This document shows positions 1 through 7,013 of a stretch of 12,724 nucleotides of DNA, piece after piece. The number at the start of each line of letters is the position of its first letter. Positions within the stretch are counted from its first letter, which is position 1. The stretch is taken from assembly GCA_041753515.1 (NCBI GenBank), contig JBGSUE010000024.1, positions 1 to 12,724 on the forward strand, given 5' to 3'. The stretch comes from JBGSUE01 sp041753515. Its GTDB lineage: Bacteria; Patescibacteriota; Microgenomatia; UBA10105; UBA927. A program made the position numbers and the translations under genes. The notes under the pieces were generated by a model. The model searched no databases and was not told the origin of the DNA. It was given only the letters and a program-made list of their open reading frames with translations.

Positions 1-389
1 GGCTGAAAGGCATCGAGGAATCTGAACAGGTCCTGCGGTACATGTGACACAAGATTTTTTGCACCTTTCAATTTTGCCTGTGTTGCTTTCCCGATTTCCT
101 TCTTTTCCCAAAGGATTATCTCTGATTTTTCGTATTTTTTATCGGTGAGAAGAGAAATGACACTTTCAAGCTCTTTTGTTTTACGGCCTATCGACGTAAT
201 AAGATTTTCAATTGCCACACAGATCTGAGGAAAAAACATCGAAGGGGATTCGAGCGCGGATATCAGATCATTTTTTTCCAGACCAACCCCGTCAAGGCTG
301 CGGATATCATAGCCTGACAACGTCTTTTTCAGGTCCGTATACATTTTTCTGGATGAGTCTGCATCCGATCCGTGAATAAGCGTTATCAT
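1..389 (-). CDS. holA: DNA polymerase III delta subunit (HolA-like), N-terminal part, cut by window edge
   Basis: The frame opens at ATG 389 and runs off the window, giving about 129 residues with no stop. The N-terminus (MITLIHGSDADSSRKMYTDL) and the later stretch ALESPSMFFPQICVAIENLI resemble the first domain of the clamp-loader delta subunit: a short beta strand, a G-S-D turn, helices, then a 'small-region/first hit is a strand of hydrophobics followed by N' pattern. A Lys-rich piece with IILWEKKEIGKATQ fits the usual delta domain 1 end. In the family, delta opens the sliding clamp within the clamp-loader complex. The start overlaps the stop of the Nudix gene as ATGA (386-389), so it is the third gene of a translationally coupled rarA operon. 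Only domain 1 is visible, so the call rests on pattern similarity and on replication-linked neighbours. Confidence 0.6.
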   Translation of the reverse strand, partial: MITLIHGSDADSSRKMYTDLKKTLSGYDIRSLDGVGLEKNDLISALESPSMFFPQICVAIENLITSIGRKTKELESVISLLTDKKYEKSEIILWEKKEIGKATQAKLKGAKNLVSHVPQDLFRFLDAFQ

Positions 390-796
390 AGTAATTGCAG
401 GGCTTTCCGGTATAATTCTGTCTGGGTATCCATGTATCCAAGCATACCACGTGCTGCATTGCTATCGAAAAATTCAGCCGTACTTATCCCTTCATCATGC
501 TGCGGATTTGTTTGAGTATCTGATGTAGTAAAAACATAGAATCTGACTGTTTTGTACACTTTACCATTTCGCTCAAATGTGTAATGAATCGGTGGGAGTG
601 CTTTTTTGACCACGAGATTCCCGATCCTTGTTTCCTCCATAATCTCACGTATGGCTGCCTGTATTGGAGTTTCCCCAGTTTCAATTTTCCCTTTCGGGAA
701 AGTCCAGGTGTTATTCATATCCCGGATCAGAAGGACTTCCCATCCGGAATTATTCTTCCGAAACACGATTCCTCCGGCTGAATATTCCTTTTTCAT
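386..796 (-). CDS. Nudix hydrolase (MutT/Ap4A hydrolase-like)
   Basis: A 136-residue protein, the normal size of a single Nudix domain. It begins MKKEYSAGGIVFR, the usual first strand, and holds a Nudix box at residues 36-58: G36, E42, then R50-E51-I-M-E54-E55, which supply the metal-binding glutamates. The preceding W31-T-F-P34-K-G36 is typical of Ap4A hydrolase and MutT-type members. One box position is unusual: the Gly near the end of the motif (EExGU) is Arg57. Family members cleave nucleoside diphosphates linked to another moiety (oxidised dNTPs, Ap4A, others); the substrate cannot be read from the sequence. Its start shares ATGA with the stop of rarA (793-796), and its stop shares ATGA with the start of the holA-like gene, so all three are probably co-translated. 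Role in nucleotide-pool cleaning is inference. Confidence 0.9.
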   Translation of the reverse strand: MKKEYSAGGIVFRKNNSGWEVLLIRDMNNTWTFPKGKIETGETPIQAAIREIMEETRIGNLVVKKALPPIHYTFERNGKVYKTVRFYVFTTSDTQTNPQHDEGISTAEFFDSNAARGMLGYMDTQTELYRKALQLL

Positions 797-1980
797 ATAT
801 ACTTTTTCCCTTTCAGTTTATCCGGCAACAGACTTTCATGGGTATACTTATCATATCCCTTTCCGTACCCCAAATCTTTCATGAGTTTTGTCGGGGCATT
901 TCGGATACTCATGGGGACAGGTAAACTTCCGTACTTTTTAACATCAGAAAGCGCAGCCATATACGCATCATAAGCTCTCCGGTCTTTTTTTGCCTGGGCT
1001 AGATAGACTGTTCCATGGGCTAAATTTTCCTGACATTCAGGATACCCGATTTTGTGACACGCATCAAACACTGCATTGGCAACCACAAGGGCGGTTGGCT
1101 GAGCCAGTCCGATATCCTCACTGGCAAACACGATCATCCGCCGGGCAATATAGAGCGGGTCTTCTCCCGCATCCACCATTCTTGCAAGATAATAGAGTGA
1201 CGCGTTGCCGTCTGACGCTCTCATGGATTTTATGAATGCGCTGATCGTATTGTAATGATCTTCTCCGTCTTTGTCATAGGACAGTGTTCGTTGTTGCGCT
1301 GCTTCCCGAATGTGTGTATCTGTAAGTATTGTCTCTTCAGTAAGATGAGCTGCAATTTCAAGAATGGTAAGAAGAATCCGGGCATCACCGTCACACAGTT
1401 CGATCAGGTCCTCTTTCACGTTTTTTGACATTTTCCGTTTCAACACCCGTAACGCGCGATCCAATACGTGAGTGAGGGACTCTACCGTATGGGGATGAAG
1501 CACAAAAACACGGCAGCGGGAAAGAAGCGGCGTAATGACTTCAAAAGAAGGATTTTCGGTTGTCGCTCCAACAAAGGTCACCACCCCGTCCTCTACCGCA
1601 CCCAGGAGAGCATCCTGCTGGGCTTTATTGAATCGGTGCAATTCATCAAGAAAAAGTATTGTTTTTTGAGTAAAAAGGCTTTGAGAATCGCGGGCTTTCT
1701 TGAGTATTGTCCGTAATTCCTCCAAGGTCAGCGTGACTGCTGATTTTGCGATAAAGTCTGCATCCATGTGAGCGGCAAGAGCGTTAGCAATCGTTGTTTT
1801 GCCGGTCCCCGGAGGGCCCCATAAAATAATTGACGGAAAAAAACCGGTATCAAGCAGTTTCGTGATAATACCTTCAACTCCCACCAGATGATCCTGTCCG
1901 ACAATCGTATCAAATGACGTGGGACGCATACGTGCAGCTAGAGGCATATCAGATCCGCTGTGTGTATATCCTTTTTTCAT
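793..1980 (-). CDS. rarA: Replication-associated recombination protein RarA (MgsA) AAA+ ATPase
   Basis: A 395-residue AAA+ protein of about the usual RarA length. After a short N-terminal leader comes the box ARMRPTSFDTIVGQDHL, Walker A G55-PPGTGKTT-63, Walker B ILFLDE (108-113) followed by the RarA signature LHRFNKAQQDALL (114-126), sensor 1 GATTENPSFEV and the arginine-finger segment LSRCRV. The C-terminal half carries the MgsA tetramerisation/helical region: FASEDIGLAQPTALVVANA and, near the end, a GYGKGYDKYTHE stretch. RarA is known to act at stalled replication forks with SSB. It heads a minus-strand operon with the Nudix and holA-like genes. A TATAAT on the minus strand (1993-1998) lies 12 nt before the ATG and no Shine-Dalgarno is present, so the mRNA leader should be only a few bases. 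Confidence 0.96.
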   Translation of the reverse strand: MKKGYTHSGSDMPLAARMRPTSFDTIVGQDHLVGVEGIITKLLDTGFFPSIILWGPPGTGKTTIANALAAHMDADFIAKSAVTLTLEELRTILKKARDSQSLFTQKTILFLDELHRFNKAQQDALLGAVEDGVVTFVGATTENPSFEVITPLLSRCRVFVLHPHTVESLTHVLDRALRVLKRKMSKNVKEDLIELCDGDARILLTILEIAAHLTEETILTDTHIREAAQQRTLSYDKDGEDHYNTISAFIKSMRASDGNASLYYLARMVDAGEDPLYIARRMIVFASEDIGLAQPTALVVANAVFDACHKIGYPECQENLAHGTVYLAQAKKDRRAYDAYMAALSDVKKYGSLPVPMSIRNAPTKLMKDLGYGKGYDKYTHESLLPDKLKGKKYI

Positions 1981-2003
1981 CCCCCACAGTATATTATATT
2001 ACT
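1981..2003. promoter_or_regulatory. Divergent promoter region between rarA and the 653-aa membrane protein
   Basis: The 23-bp gap must contain both promoters. The minus strand reads TATAAT (1998-1993), 12 nt before the rarA ATG. The plus strand reads TATTAT (1992-1997), 6 nt before ATG 2004. The two -10 candidates overlap, so polymerase probably cannot occupy both at once. No Shine-Dalgarno sequence fits in either direction. Confidence 0.6.
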
Positions 2004-3965
2004 ATGCGTCAGAAAAGTTTCTGGTCCTTCAGGCTGAAAGATATCCGTCATCTGTGCATATTGATTCTTGACGGGAATATCCGAATTCCCCTTATGGCAA
2101 CCGTTCTGACCATAGGAGTATTGTTTGTCACGCCGGAGTTTTCCCGCCTGTATCCTCAGATGGTTACATACCTTTCACACACAATGATGCAGGATATTCA
2201 GGAAGCCATACGGAGTTTCCCTGCCCAAGCAAATCTTACTCTCAACAATCATACTCTGGCCACCAATTATGCCGTACCGTGGTTTATCAGTGTACGATCG
2301 ATTCCCCTGTTTGCCATTGATACACGTGAGACTCACCATGAACCCGCATGGTACGGTACGTATAGTGTATTTTTCCGGGACCATGCAACACTCGTTTTTT
2401 TTGATCATAAACTGTCACTTTCCTATAGGTATTTTGCGGACACCGCAATTTCCAAAAAAACACTCCTCGCACTCATAGAATCTGAACAATTTCAAAAAAC
2501 GATCTCAACAGTTAGAATCGCACTCATCATTTTTACACCTCTCGCAGCAATACTCCTATCTTCAGCTTTCGTCATTATGCACTGCCTCATGACTCTCGTC
2601 GTATTATCATTCATATTTCGCGTCCTTGGAAAAAAAGTCAGGTTTCGCTTTCTTTTTTCACTTATCCTTCTGCCAGGATCGCTTCCTCTCCTTTTGATTC
2701 CTTTCATCCCGTATCCGGCATACTTTACTTATCCATTCATCTTTGCATCGGTCATTACCGGTCTTTTTGTGCTCACCCAAACCGGGAAAATACCGGGGTT
2801 ACGGAAATACACACTGCTCACAACCTTGTTTGTTTTCCTGTGGGGTGCAGTCCTTCTTTTTAGCATCATGACTCTCCTCCAAAAGCGGCTGCACACCGAT
2901 GAGCCAAAGCAAATATGCACCGATACAGGATCCTCTTCCCAGGAATTGATTGAAACAATACATATACTTCGTTCAAAAAATAATCTTGAGCCGCTCTACC
3001 CAAGTCCCCAGCTGGAAATGCTTGCGAACCGGCGGATCCAGGAAATCCTGCATTCTTCAAGAGCTCAAACAACGCTCCTGCCGATTATCCCGTTTGCCGA
3101 TGAACATACATATGCCAATACGGGAATTGCGGAAACGGTATTGCCTGGTCCTATCGATTCACACTTTATAACCAACCTTCCGGATTCTTCACATATGAAA
3201 GACGTCATTTTGTCACCTGACTATTACCATATCTCAGTAGTGAAAACAGACCGTCTGTCAGGCACCTGTACAGAAACTGTTTATCTGTTCCTGCTCAGCC
3301 GGCCGTTGACACCGGCATATGATCCGTCAATCACCGAAATCTGGAAAAAAAGATTCGCAAATACCCACGCACTATTTCAGAAAATATCGCGGATTTGGGA
3401 AGAATATCCTGATAATGCTTCGATACGGGAACTGAGTAACCATCTTGAAAATCAGCGTGACATTGCACAGAATATCCTGACGAAGCTTGAAAGAAATGAC
3501 TGGCTATCACCGGATGATATGCTCACTATGCAGTCATATGAGAAAGGGGAGATTACGACTGAATCCCTCCTGACCCAATCGGCACATTCTTTAAAAACTG
3601 CATTTTCTCCCTCCGATCCGATCCCACATGATCCGGCACTTCAATCGGAAGGATCGGTCAGAATCAACGAAGGTCTCACTGCTGAACTTCTGACTGCTCA
3701 AATAAACGAAAGCGGCAATATTCTTACTGTCTCTATCAGATTCACCAACAGCAGTATCCTGACAGCATATATCGAGCCTTCACGCATCTCTCTTGTATCC
3801 GGATCCGAATCGACATCACCAAGCTCGGTTCAATCGGAAATTACTATTGATCCTTTGGAAATAAAGTATATGTCCCTCAATTTCAAACAACTTGATACAC
3901 TTCCCTACCAGATCACGTTCATCCCCCAAAACGGAAATTCCGTCCTGTTGGGGACATACAAATAA
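2004..3965 (+). CDS. Multi-pass membrane protein with DUF1189-like N-terminal half, degenerate CAP/SCP-like domain and C-terminal beta domain
   Basis: 653 residues from ATG 2004. The reading frame is open from an upstream ATG at 1914, but that start would lie inside rarA and before the shared promoter, so 2004 is preferred. Residues about 24-45 form one membrane segment, then about 120 residues of outer domain with YAVPWFISVRSIPLFAIDT, which resembles the DUF1189 layout. Four or so more segments follow at about 165-290. Residues about 305-435 look like a CAP/SCP domain: ETIHILRSKNNLEPLYPSP, then LANRRIQEIL, and later SSHMKDVILSPDYYHISVV and a closing hydrophobic strand; the classical His/Glu cavity residues are only partly kept. 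After a helical linker, about 550-653 is a beta-rich domain. Function unknown; the CAP part should face outward. It ends 12 nt before the convergent orphan gene. Confidence 0.8.
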   Translation: MRQKSFWSFRLKDIRHLCILILDGNIRIPLMATVLTIGVLFVTPEFSRLYPQMVTYLSHTMMQDIQEAIRSFPAQANLTLNNHTLATNYAVPWFISVRSIPLFAIDTRETHHEPAWYGTYSVFFRDHATLVFFDHKLSLSYRYFADTAISKKTLLALIESEQFQKTISTVRIALIIFTPLAAILLSSAFVIMHCLMTLVVLSFIFRVLGKKVRFRFLFSLILLPGSLPLLLIPFIPYPAYFTYPFIFASVITGLFVLTQTGKIPGLRKYTLLTTLFVFLWGAVLLFSIMTLLQKRLHTDEPKQICTDTGSSSQELIETIHILRSKNNLEPLYPSPQLEMLANRRIQEILHSSRAQTTLLPIIPFADEHTYANTGIAETVLPGPIDSHFITNLPDSSHMKDVILSPDYYHISVVKTDRLSGTCTETVYLFLLSRPLTPAYDPSITEIWKKRFANTHALFQKISRIWEEYPDNASIRELSNHLENQRDIAQNILTKLERNDWLSPDDMLTMQSYEKGEITTESLLTQSAHSLKTAFSPSDPIPHDPALQSEGSVRINEGLTAELLTAQINESGNILTVSIRFTNSSILTAYIEPSRISLVSGSESTSPSSVQSEITIDPLEIKYMSLNFKQLDTLPYQITFIPQNGNSVLLGTYK

Positions 3966-3977
3966 TATTTGTGTAGC

Positions 3978-4283
3978 TCAATTTGCCCCACTGTCTATTT
4001 CCAGCAGTTTCCAGTTGAGTGTTTCCGTATCCAGGCGGAGCTTAAAATAGGTTGCTCCGTCTGTCACGGAAAAAATGTGGTAGAGAACCGCGCCGATGCG
4101 GGTAGTGTAGTGGAGCCCGACCTGACGGATGGTATAGCGCCTGCCGCGCCAGTACACAACCCACGGATACACTTTCCTTTTCAAGGTATTGGACAAAAGA
4201 TCAACTGATACGGTTTCATCAATCGTTTCCGGCATAGAACGAAAAATATCCGAATATATGTCCATACTATATCTGGTTTTCAT
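3978..4283 (-). CDS. Small orphan protein, possibly DUF6504-like
   Basis: 101 residues from ATG 4283 (MKTRYSMDIYSDIF...). A GTG at 4302-4304 could add seven residues but ATG 4283 is the simpler choice; neither has a good Shine-Dalgarno. The body contains VYWRGRRYTIRQVGLHYTTR, then LYHIFSVTDGATYFKLRLD and TLNWKLLEID. This 'W-x-G-R-x-Y-x-V/I ... F-x-L-x-x-D ... W-x-L' layout is like DUF6504, a small beta-rich family that in actinobacteria tends to lie by Y-family polymerase genes; the link is from memory and unproven. A Y-family polymerase gene lies 3 kb away. No catalytic motif, signal peptide or membrane segment is seen, so it is probably cytosolic. It is convergent with the upstream membrane protein gene. 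Confidence 0.7.
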   Translation of the reverse strand: MKTRYSMDIYSDIFRSMPETIDETVSVDLLSNTLKRKVYPWVVYWRGRRYTIRQVGLHYTTRIGAVLYHIFSVTDGATYFKLRLDTETLNWKLLEIDSGAN

Positions 4284-4342
4284 ACCTGTCAATTCCCATC
4301 TCACCCGAATAAAAAGATATTATGTGGTATTTAAGATGTCAC

Positions 4343-4370
4343 TTGACAAACCTATAATAAGTGTTATAAT
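4343..4370 (+). promoter_or_regulatory. Consensus sigma70-type promoter for the surface-protein/sortase unit
   Basis: A perfect -35 TTGACA (4343-4348) and perfect -10 TATAAT (4365-4370) are separated by 16 bp. Transcription should start near 4377, leaving a leader of about 40 nt before ATG 4418. It is the strongest-looking promoter in the window and the only one with both boxes at consensus. Confidence 0.8.
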
Positions 4371-4378
4371 ACCGCGAC

Positions 4379-4403
4379 CTGTCTATAAAGAGACAGTTTT
4401 TTT
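4379..4403 (+). terminator. Terminator-like hairpin in the leader, directly after the promoter
   Basis: CTGTCT (4379-4384), loop ATAAAG, AGACAG (4391-4396), then seven T (4397-4403). The form is that of a weak intrinsic terminator with a 6-bp stem. It begins about 2 nt after the expected transcription start and ends 14 nt before the ATG. It might attenuate transcription, protect the 5' end of the mRNA, or belong to a read-in transcript. Confidence 0.5.
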
Positions 4404-4417
4404 ATAAAATAATATTA

Positions 4418-5836
4418 ATGAATAAAACTTATAATATGAATAAAGGAATACGTGTATTTTCTTTCTGTATTGCAATTATTCTTTTTGCTGCAAACACATA
4501 CGTAGGTCTGGTCTTTGCCGATCCTCCGACGGAAAATCCCGGACAGGGAAACTGTACGGAAGGATTTGTTCATAAAGACGAGTCATCCCCATTTTCATTT
4601 GAAACTGACTCTTCCATCTGCAGTGTAGAGGTAAAAGCCGGATCCGATCAGTCAACAGACGACAATGCGTGTACCAGACTCGCATCCGACGGATCTAACG
4701 GTTGCTATACGGTCAGCGGATTGGGAAGCGGATCAGTCAGTGTGGAAAAAGTCGGAACAGGATCGGACTGCAAAGATATCTCCCATGTCGAATTTTATCC
4801 GTGTTCGCAGGATGCGCCGACGCCGACTGCAACTGCGACAACAACCAGTACCCCATCATCAACACCGATTGCTACATATACGCCATCAGCAACACCAACC
4901 GTATCAGACACACCGTCCGATACGCCAACCGTAACTCCTGAAGTCACATCAAACCCGACTGCAACACCCGTACCCACACCGACGATTCCAAATTTTCCGT
5001 CTTGTCCTTTACCCGGTGACGGTGATCTGGCACATTATGACTACGGACTTCACCAGATTGTCGCAGGACCGCTCTTGCCCGGCTCAGACGATGTCTACAC
5101 GATCGGTGAAGGAATATTTGTCCAGTGTTTTTGCGGAGTGGACGGCAATGGCATACAGACAAACTGGTTTCGAACGGAAAACGTCCCTGACGGATGGTAT
5201 ACGGAAAACGGACGTCAATGGAATCTTGGAGATTACCAGTACGCAGCCCAAAATAGTGAATATGCATGTGTATACGGCACTCCGACACCGACCGCACCTG
5301 AAACAACCGGAACACCGAATCCTTCGCCGACTCCGACTAACGGTGGCGGAACAGGTGGATGGTCACCCGGTTCACATGGTGGTGGAGGAAGTCCGTATGT
5401 ATGCACTGATGAAAAACCCGGTACACCGGTTGTGACTGACGTGTCGCGCACGAGCACCACGACAGTTGACATAACGTGGGATCCCGCAGAAAAAGCAACG
5501 GATTATACGATCGTCTATGGAACCGAACCGGGCCATTATATATTCGGTGTATCCTCAACCGGCAATGTCACAAAATTTACAATAGGCGACCTTGATCCAA
5601 AAGAGGACTATTTCTTTGCCGTTGCCGCAATCAACGGCTGTATGCCGGGAGATTTTTCCACAATGGCCACATACGGCGATGTACTGGGCACAGGAGGAGC
5701 AGAAGTCCTGGGAGCCACAACGCTCGCCGCCACAGGACATGCGGATGAACGCATCGCATGGTATGCTATAGTTGCCGGCACGATTCTTGTTGCCGCATCC
5801 ATCTATGGCACGAAACCGGAAACCGCATCCGCGTAA
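4418..5836 (+). CDS. Secreted surface protein with Thr/Pro-rich linkers, FnIII domain and LAATG sorting signal
   Basis: 472 residues from ATG 4418; a second ATG at 4436 (residue 7) is equally possible, since neither has a Shine-Dalgarno. A signal peptide spans about 7-34, ending LVFA before D35. A Cys-containing domain (about 40-135) is followed by a Thr/Pro linker rich in TPT repeats (about 136-193), a second Cys-rich domain with YDYGLHQIVAGPLLPG, another Thr/Pro then Gly-rich linker, and a fibronectin type III domain (about 333-418: VDITWDPAEKATDYTIVYG ... DYFFAVAAING). The C-terminus is L436-A-A-T-G440, a hydrophobic segment (446-464) and a short tail with one Lys. LAxTG is the motif known for class E sortases, and the next gene encodes a sortase, so cell-surface anchoring is well supported. 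The tail lacks the usual run of basic residues. Ligand unknown. Confidence 0.88.
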   Translation: MNKTYNMNKGIRVFSFCIAIILFAANTYVGLVFADPPTENPGQGNCTEGFVHKDESSPFSFETDSSICSVEVKAGSDQSTDDNACTRLASDGSNGCYTVSGLGSGSVSVEKVGTGSDCKDISHVEFYPCSQDAPTPTATATTTSTPSSTPIATYTPSATPTVSDTPSDTPTVTPEVTSNPTATPVPTPTIPNFPSCPLPGDGDLAHYDYGLHQIVAGPLLPGSDDVYTIGEGIFVQCFCGVDGNGIQTNWFRTENVPDGWYTENGRQWNLGDYQYAAQNSEYACVYGTPTPTAPETTGTPNPSPTPTNGGGTGGWSPGSHGGGGSPYVCTDEKPGTPVVTDVSRTSTTTVDITWDPAEKATDYTIVYGTEPGHYIFGVSSTGNVTKFTIGDLDPKEDYFFAVAAINGCMPGDFSTMATYGDVLGTGGAEVLGATTLAATGHADERIAWYAIVAGTILVAASIYGTKPETASA

Positions 5837-6365
5837 AAATTCAACAATCCTCGCCGGTATCGGTTTTTTACTTGTCATCTCCGGTATTACGTATCTTTCT
5901 TACAGACGGACAGTGGTTTCCTTTGCTGTTGATTCTCAAACATTTACGCAATCGATATCAGGAAATCCGAAACCGGTATATCTTAAAATTCCATCAATCG
6001 ACGTTGCCTCACAGGTGATTGAAGCTCATATCCGGGGCGGTATTTGGGATACTTCATCGGATAAAGTATCCCATCTTGCCTATTCCAAAAACCCGGGAGA
6101 TGGCGGGAATATCGTCTTGTATGCACATAATACCCGATCACTTCTGTCACGTCTGCCTGATATGACAACGGGTGACATCATAACACTTACAACTGACAAC
6201 GGAAAAAGCCATTACTATACCGTGCGTGAAACCATGACAGTGACTCCCGAAGATATTGAAAACGTTCTGCCGACAGGCCATGAAGTGCTGACCATCTATA
6301 CCTGTACGGGATTTCTGGATACAAAACGTTTTATTGTAAAAGCCGTTCCCCTTTTTTCGTTGTGA
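5805..6365 (+). CDS. Sortase (class D/E-like), anchoring enzyme for the preceding surface protein
   Basis: 186 residues from ATG 5805 (MARNRKPHPRK); an in-frame ATG at 5772 would add 11 residues and is less likely because those residues are uncharacteristic. Numbered from 5772, a basic start is followed by a membrane anchor (26-43, ILAGIGFLLVISGITYL), then the sortase barrel: PVYLKIPSIDV (68-78), NIVLYAHNT with catalytic His119, LTIYTCTG with catalytic Cys178, and DTKRFIV with Arg186. All three catalytic residues are present at family spacing. Sortases cut a sorting signal between Thr and Gly and transfer the protein to a surface acceptor. The gene overlaps the end of the surface-protein gene by 32 nt in another frame, implying one transcript and coupled translation. 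Confidence 0.93.
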   Translation: MARNRKPHPRKNSTILAGIGFLLVISGITYLSYRRTVVSFAVDSQTFTQSISGNPKPVYLKIPSIDVASQVIEAHIRGGIWDTSSDKVSHLAYSKNPGDGGNIVLYAHNTRSLLSRLPDMTTGDIITLTTDNGKSHYYTVRETMTVTPEDIENVLPTGHEVLTIYTCTGFLDTKRFIVKAVPLFSL

Positions 6366-6371
6366 TATAGT
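6363..6371 (+). promoter_or_regulatory. Extended -10 promoter of thymidine kinase gene
   Basis: TGATATAGT is an extended -10 (TGnTATAnT) whose TGA is also the stop codon of the sortase gene. It ends 6 nt before ATG 6378, so the transcript would begin at or next to the start codon (leaderless). Confidence 0.5.
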
Positions 6372-6377
6372 TAAATA

Positions 6378-6953
6378 ATGAAAACCGGATATCTTGAAGT
6401 GATTGCAGGGCCGATGTATTCGGGAAAAACCGAAGAACTGATCCGTCTCGTGAAGCGGGCGGTTCTCGGAAAAAAACGTGTCCAAGTATTTAAACATGCC
6501 ATAGACACGCGTTATGGGGTCGAAAATAAACTCTACTCGCATAGCGGGATTACAGTACACAGTGTACGTGTCAAAAAAGCTGTTGATATATTAAAAATCA
6601 CTCATACACACAGCCATATCGTTGCAATCGACGAGGCTCAGTGGTTTGGCCCGGATTTGATTGCAGTAACAGACCGGCTGCTGAAATCCGGCAAACACGT
6701 CATTATTGCAGGACTTGCCCTCACATTTGACCGCCAGCCGTTTGTCCCGATCCCTGACCTCATGGCTTTAGCCGAACGCGTTACCAAACTGACTGCCGTC
6801 TGTACGCTCTGCGGTGCAGACGCCATGTTTCACAAGCGTGTAACAAAAGAAGTCCCCCACGTGAATCCTCTCACAGCCGACCCGGGATTCGTATCTAAAC
6901 TTGACACATCAGTCTTTCAGGCCCGCTGCCGGCAGTGCTTTGATCTTCCGTAA
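6378..6953 (+). CDS. tdk: Thymidine kinase (type II, bacterial TK1-like)
   Basis: 191 residues, the usual length. Walker A is G11-PMYSGKT-18, the Walker B region with catalytic Glu is I84-DEAQWF-90 (E86), and the structural zinc site is C142-TLC-145 plus C184-RQC-187. Between them, HVIIAGLALTFDRQPF is the usual lid-proximal strand, although the more common GLDxDFRGxPF is changed to GLALTFDRQPF. The C-terminal lasso leads to F-Q-A-R-C184. The enzyme phosphorylates thymidine to dTMP with ATP in the cytosol, a salvage step that suits a host-dependent organism with limited nucleotide synthesis. It starts 12 nt after the sortase stop but has its own extended -10 and no Shine-Dalgarno. Confidence 0.96.
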   Translation: MKTGYLEVIAGPMYSGKTEELIRLVKRAVLGKKRVQVFKHAIDTRYGVENKLYSHSGITVHSVRVKKAVDILKITHTHSHIVAIDEAQWFGPDLIAVTDRLLKSGKHVIIAGLALTFDRQPFVPIPDLMALAERVTKLTAVCTLCGADAMFHKRVTKEVPHVNPLTADPGFVSKLDTSVFQARCRQCFDLP

Positions 6954-6998
6954 CCCTTATTTTCGGTTAAATTTTATTAAATTTCATATTGACAACTA

Positions 6999-7007
6999 TG
7001 TTATACA
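6999..7007 (+). promoter_or_regulatory. Extended -10 promoter of the Y-family polymerase gene
   Basis: TGTTATACA (TGnTATAnn) ends 6 nt before ATG 7014, the same geometry as at tdk. A TTGACA at 6989-6994 is too close to be its -35; it could instead pair with TATGAT (7013-7018, 18-bp spacer), which would move translation to ATG 7044. The first reading is preferred because it repeats the tdk layout. Confidence 0.4.
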
Positions 7008-7013
7008 AGATTT

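Noticed and set aside
1914..2003. Upstream ATG at 1914 as start of the 653-aa membrane protein
   Set aside because: It would overlap the beginning of rarA by 67 nt and precede the shared promoter; the added residues do not look like a signal or anchor.
4816..4990. Short tandem DNA repeats in the surface-protein gene
   Set aside because: The ACACCGAC-like repetition is imperfect and fully explained by Thr/Pro-rich linker coding; it is not a separate repeat element.
5555..5878. Long minus-strand frames across the surface-protein and sortase genes
   Set aside because: They are antisense shadows of strongly supported genes; their Cys/Val-rich translations match no domain pattern.
6951..6972. 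Terminator after tdk (TAACC ... GGTTA then AT-rich)
   Set aside because: A 5-bp A/T-rich stem with a 9-nt loop and an interrupted T-run is too weak to call.
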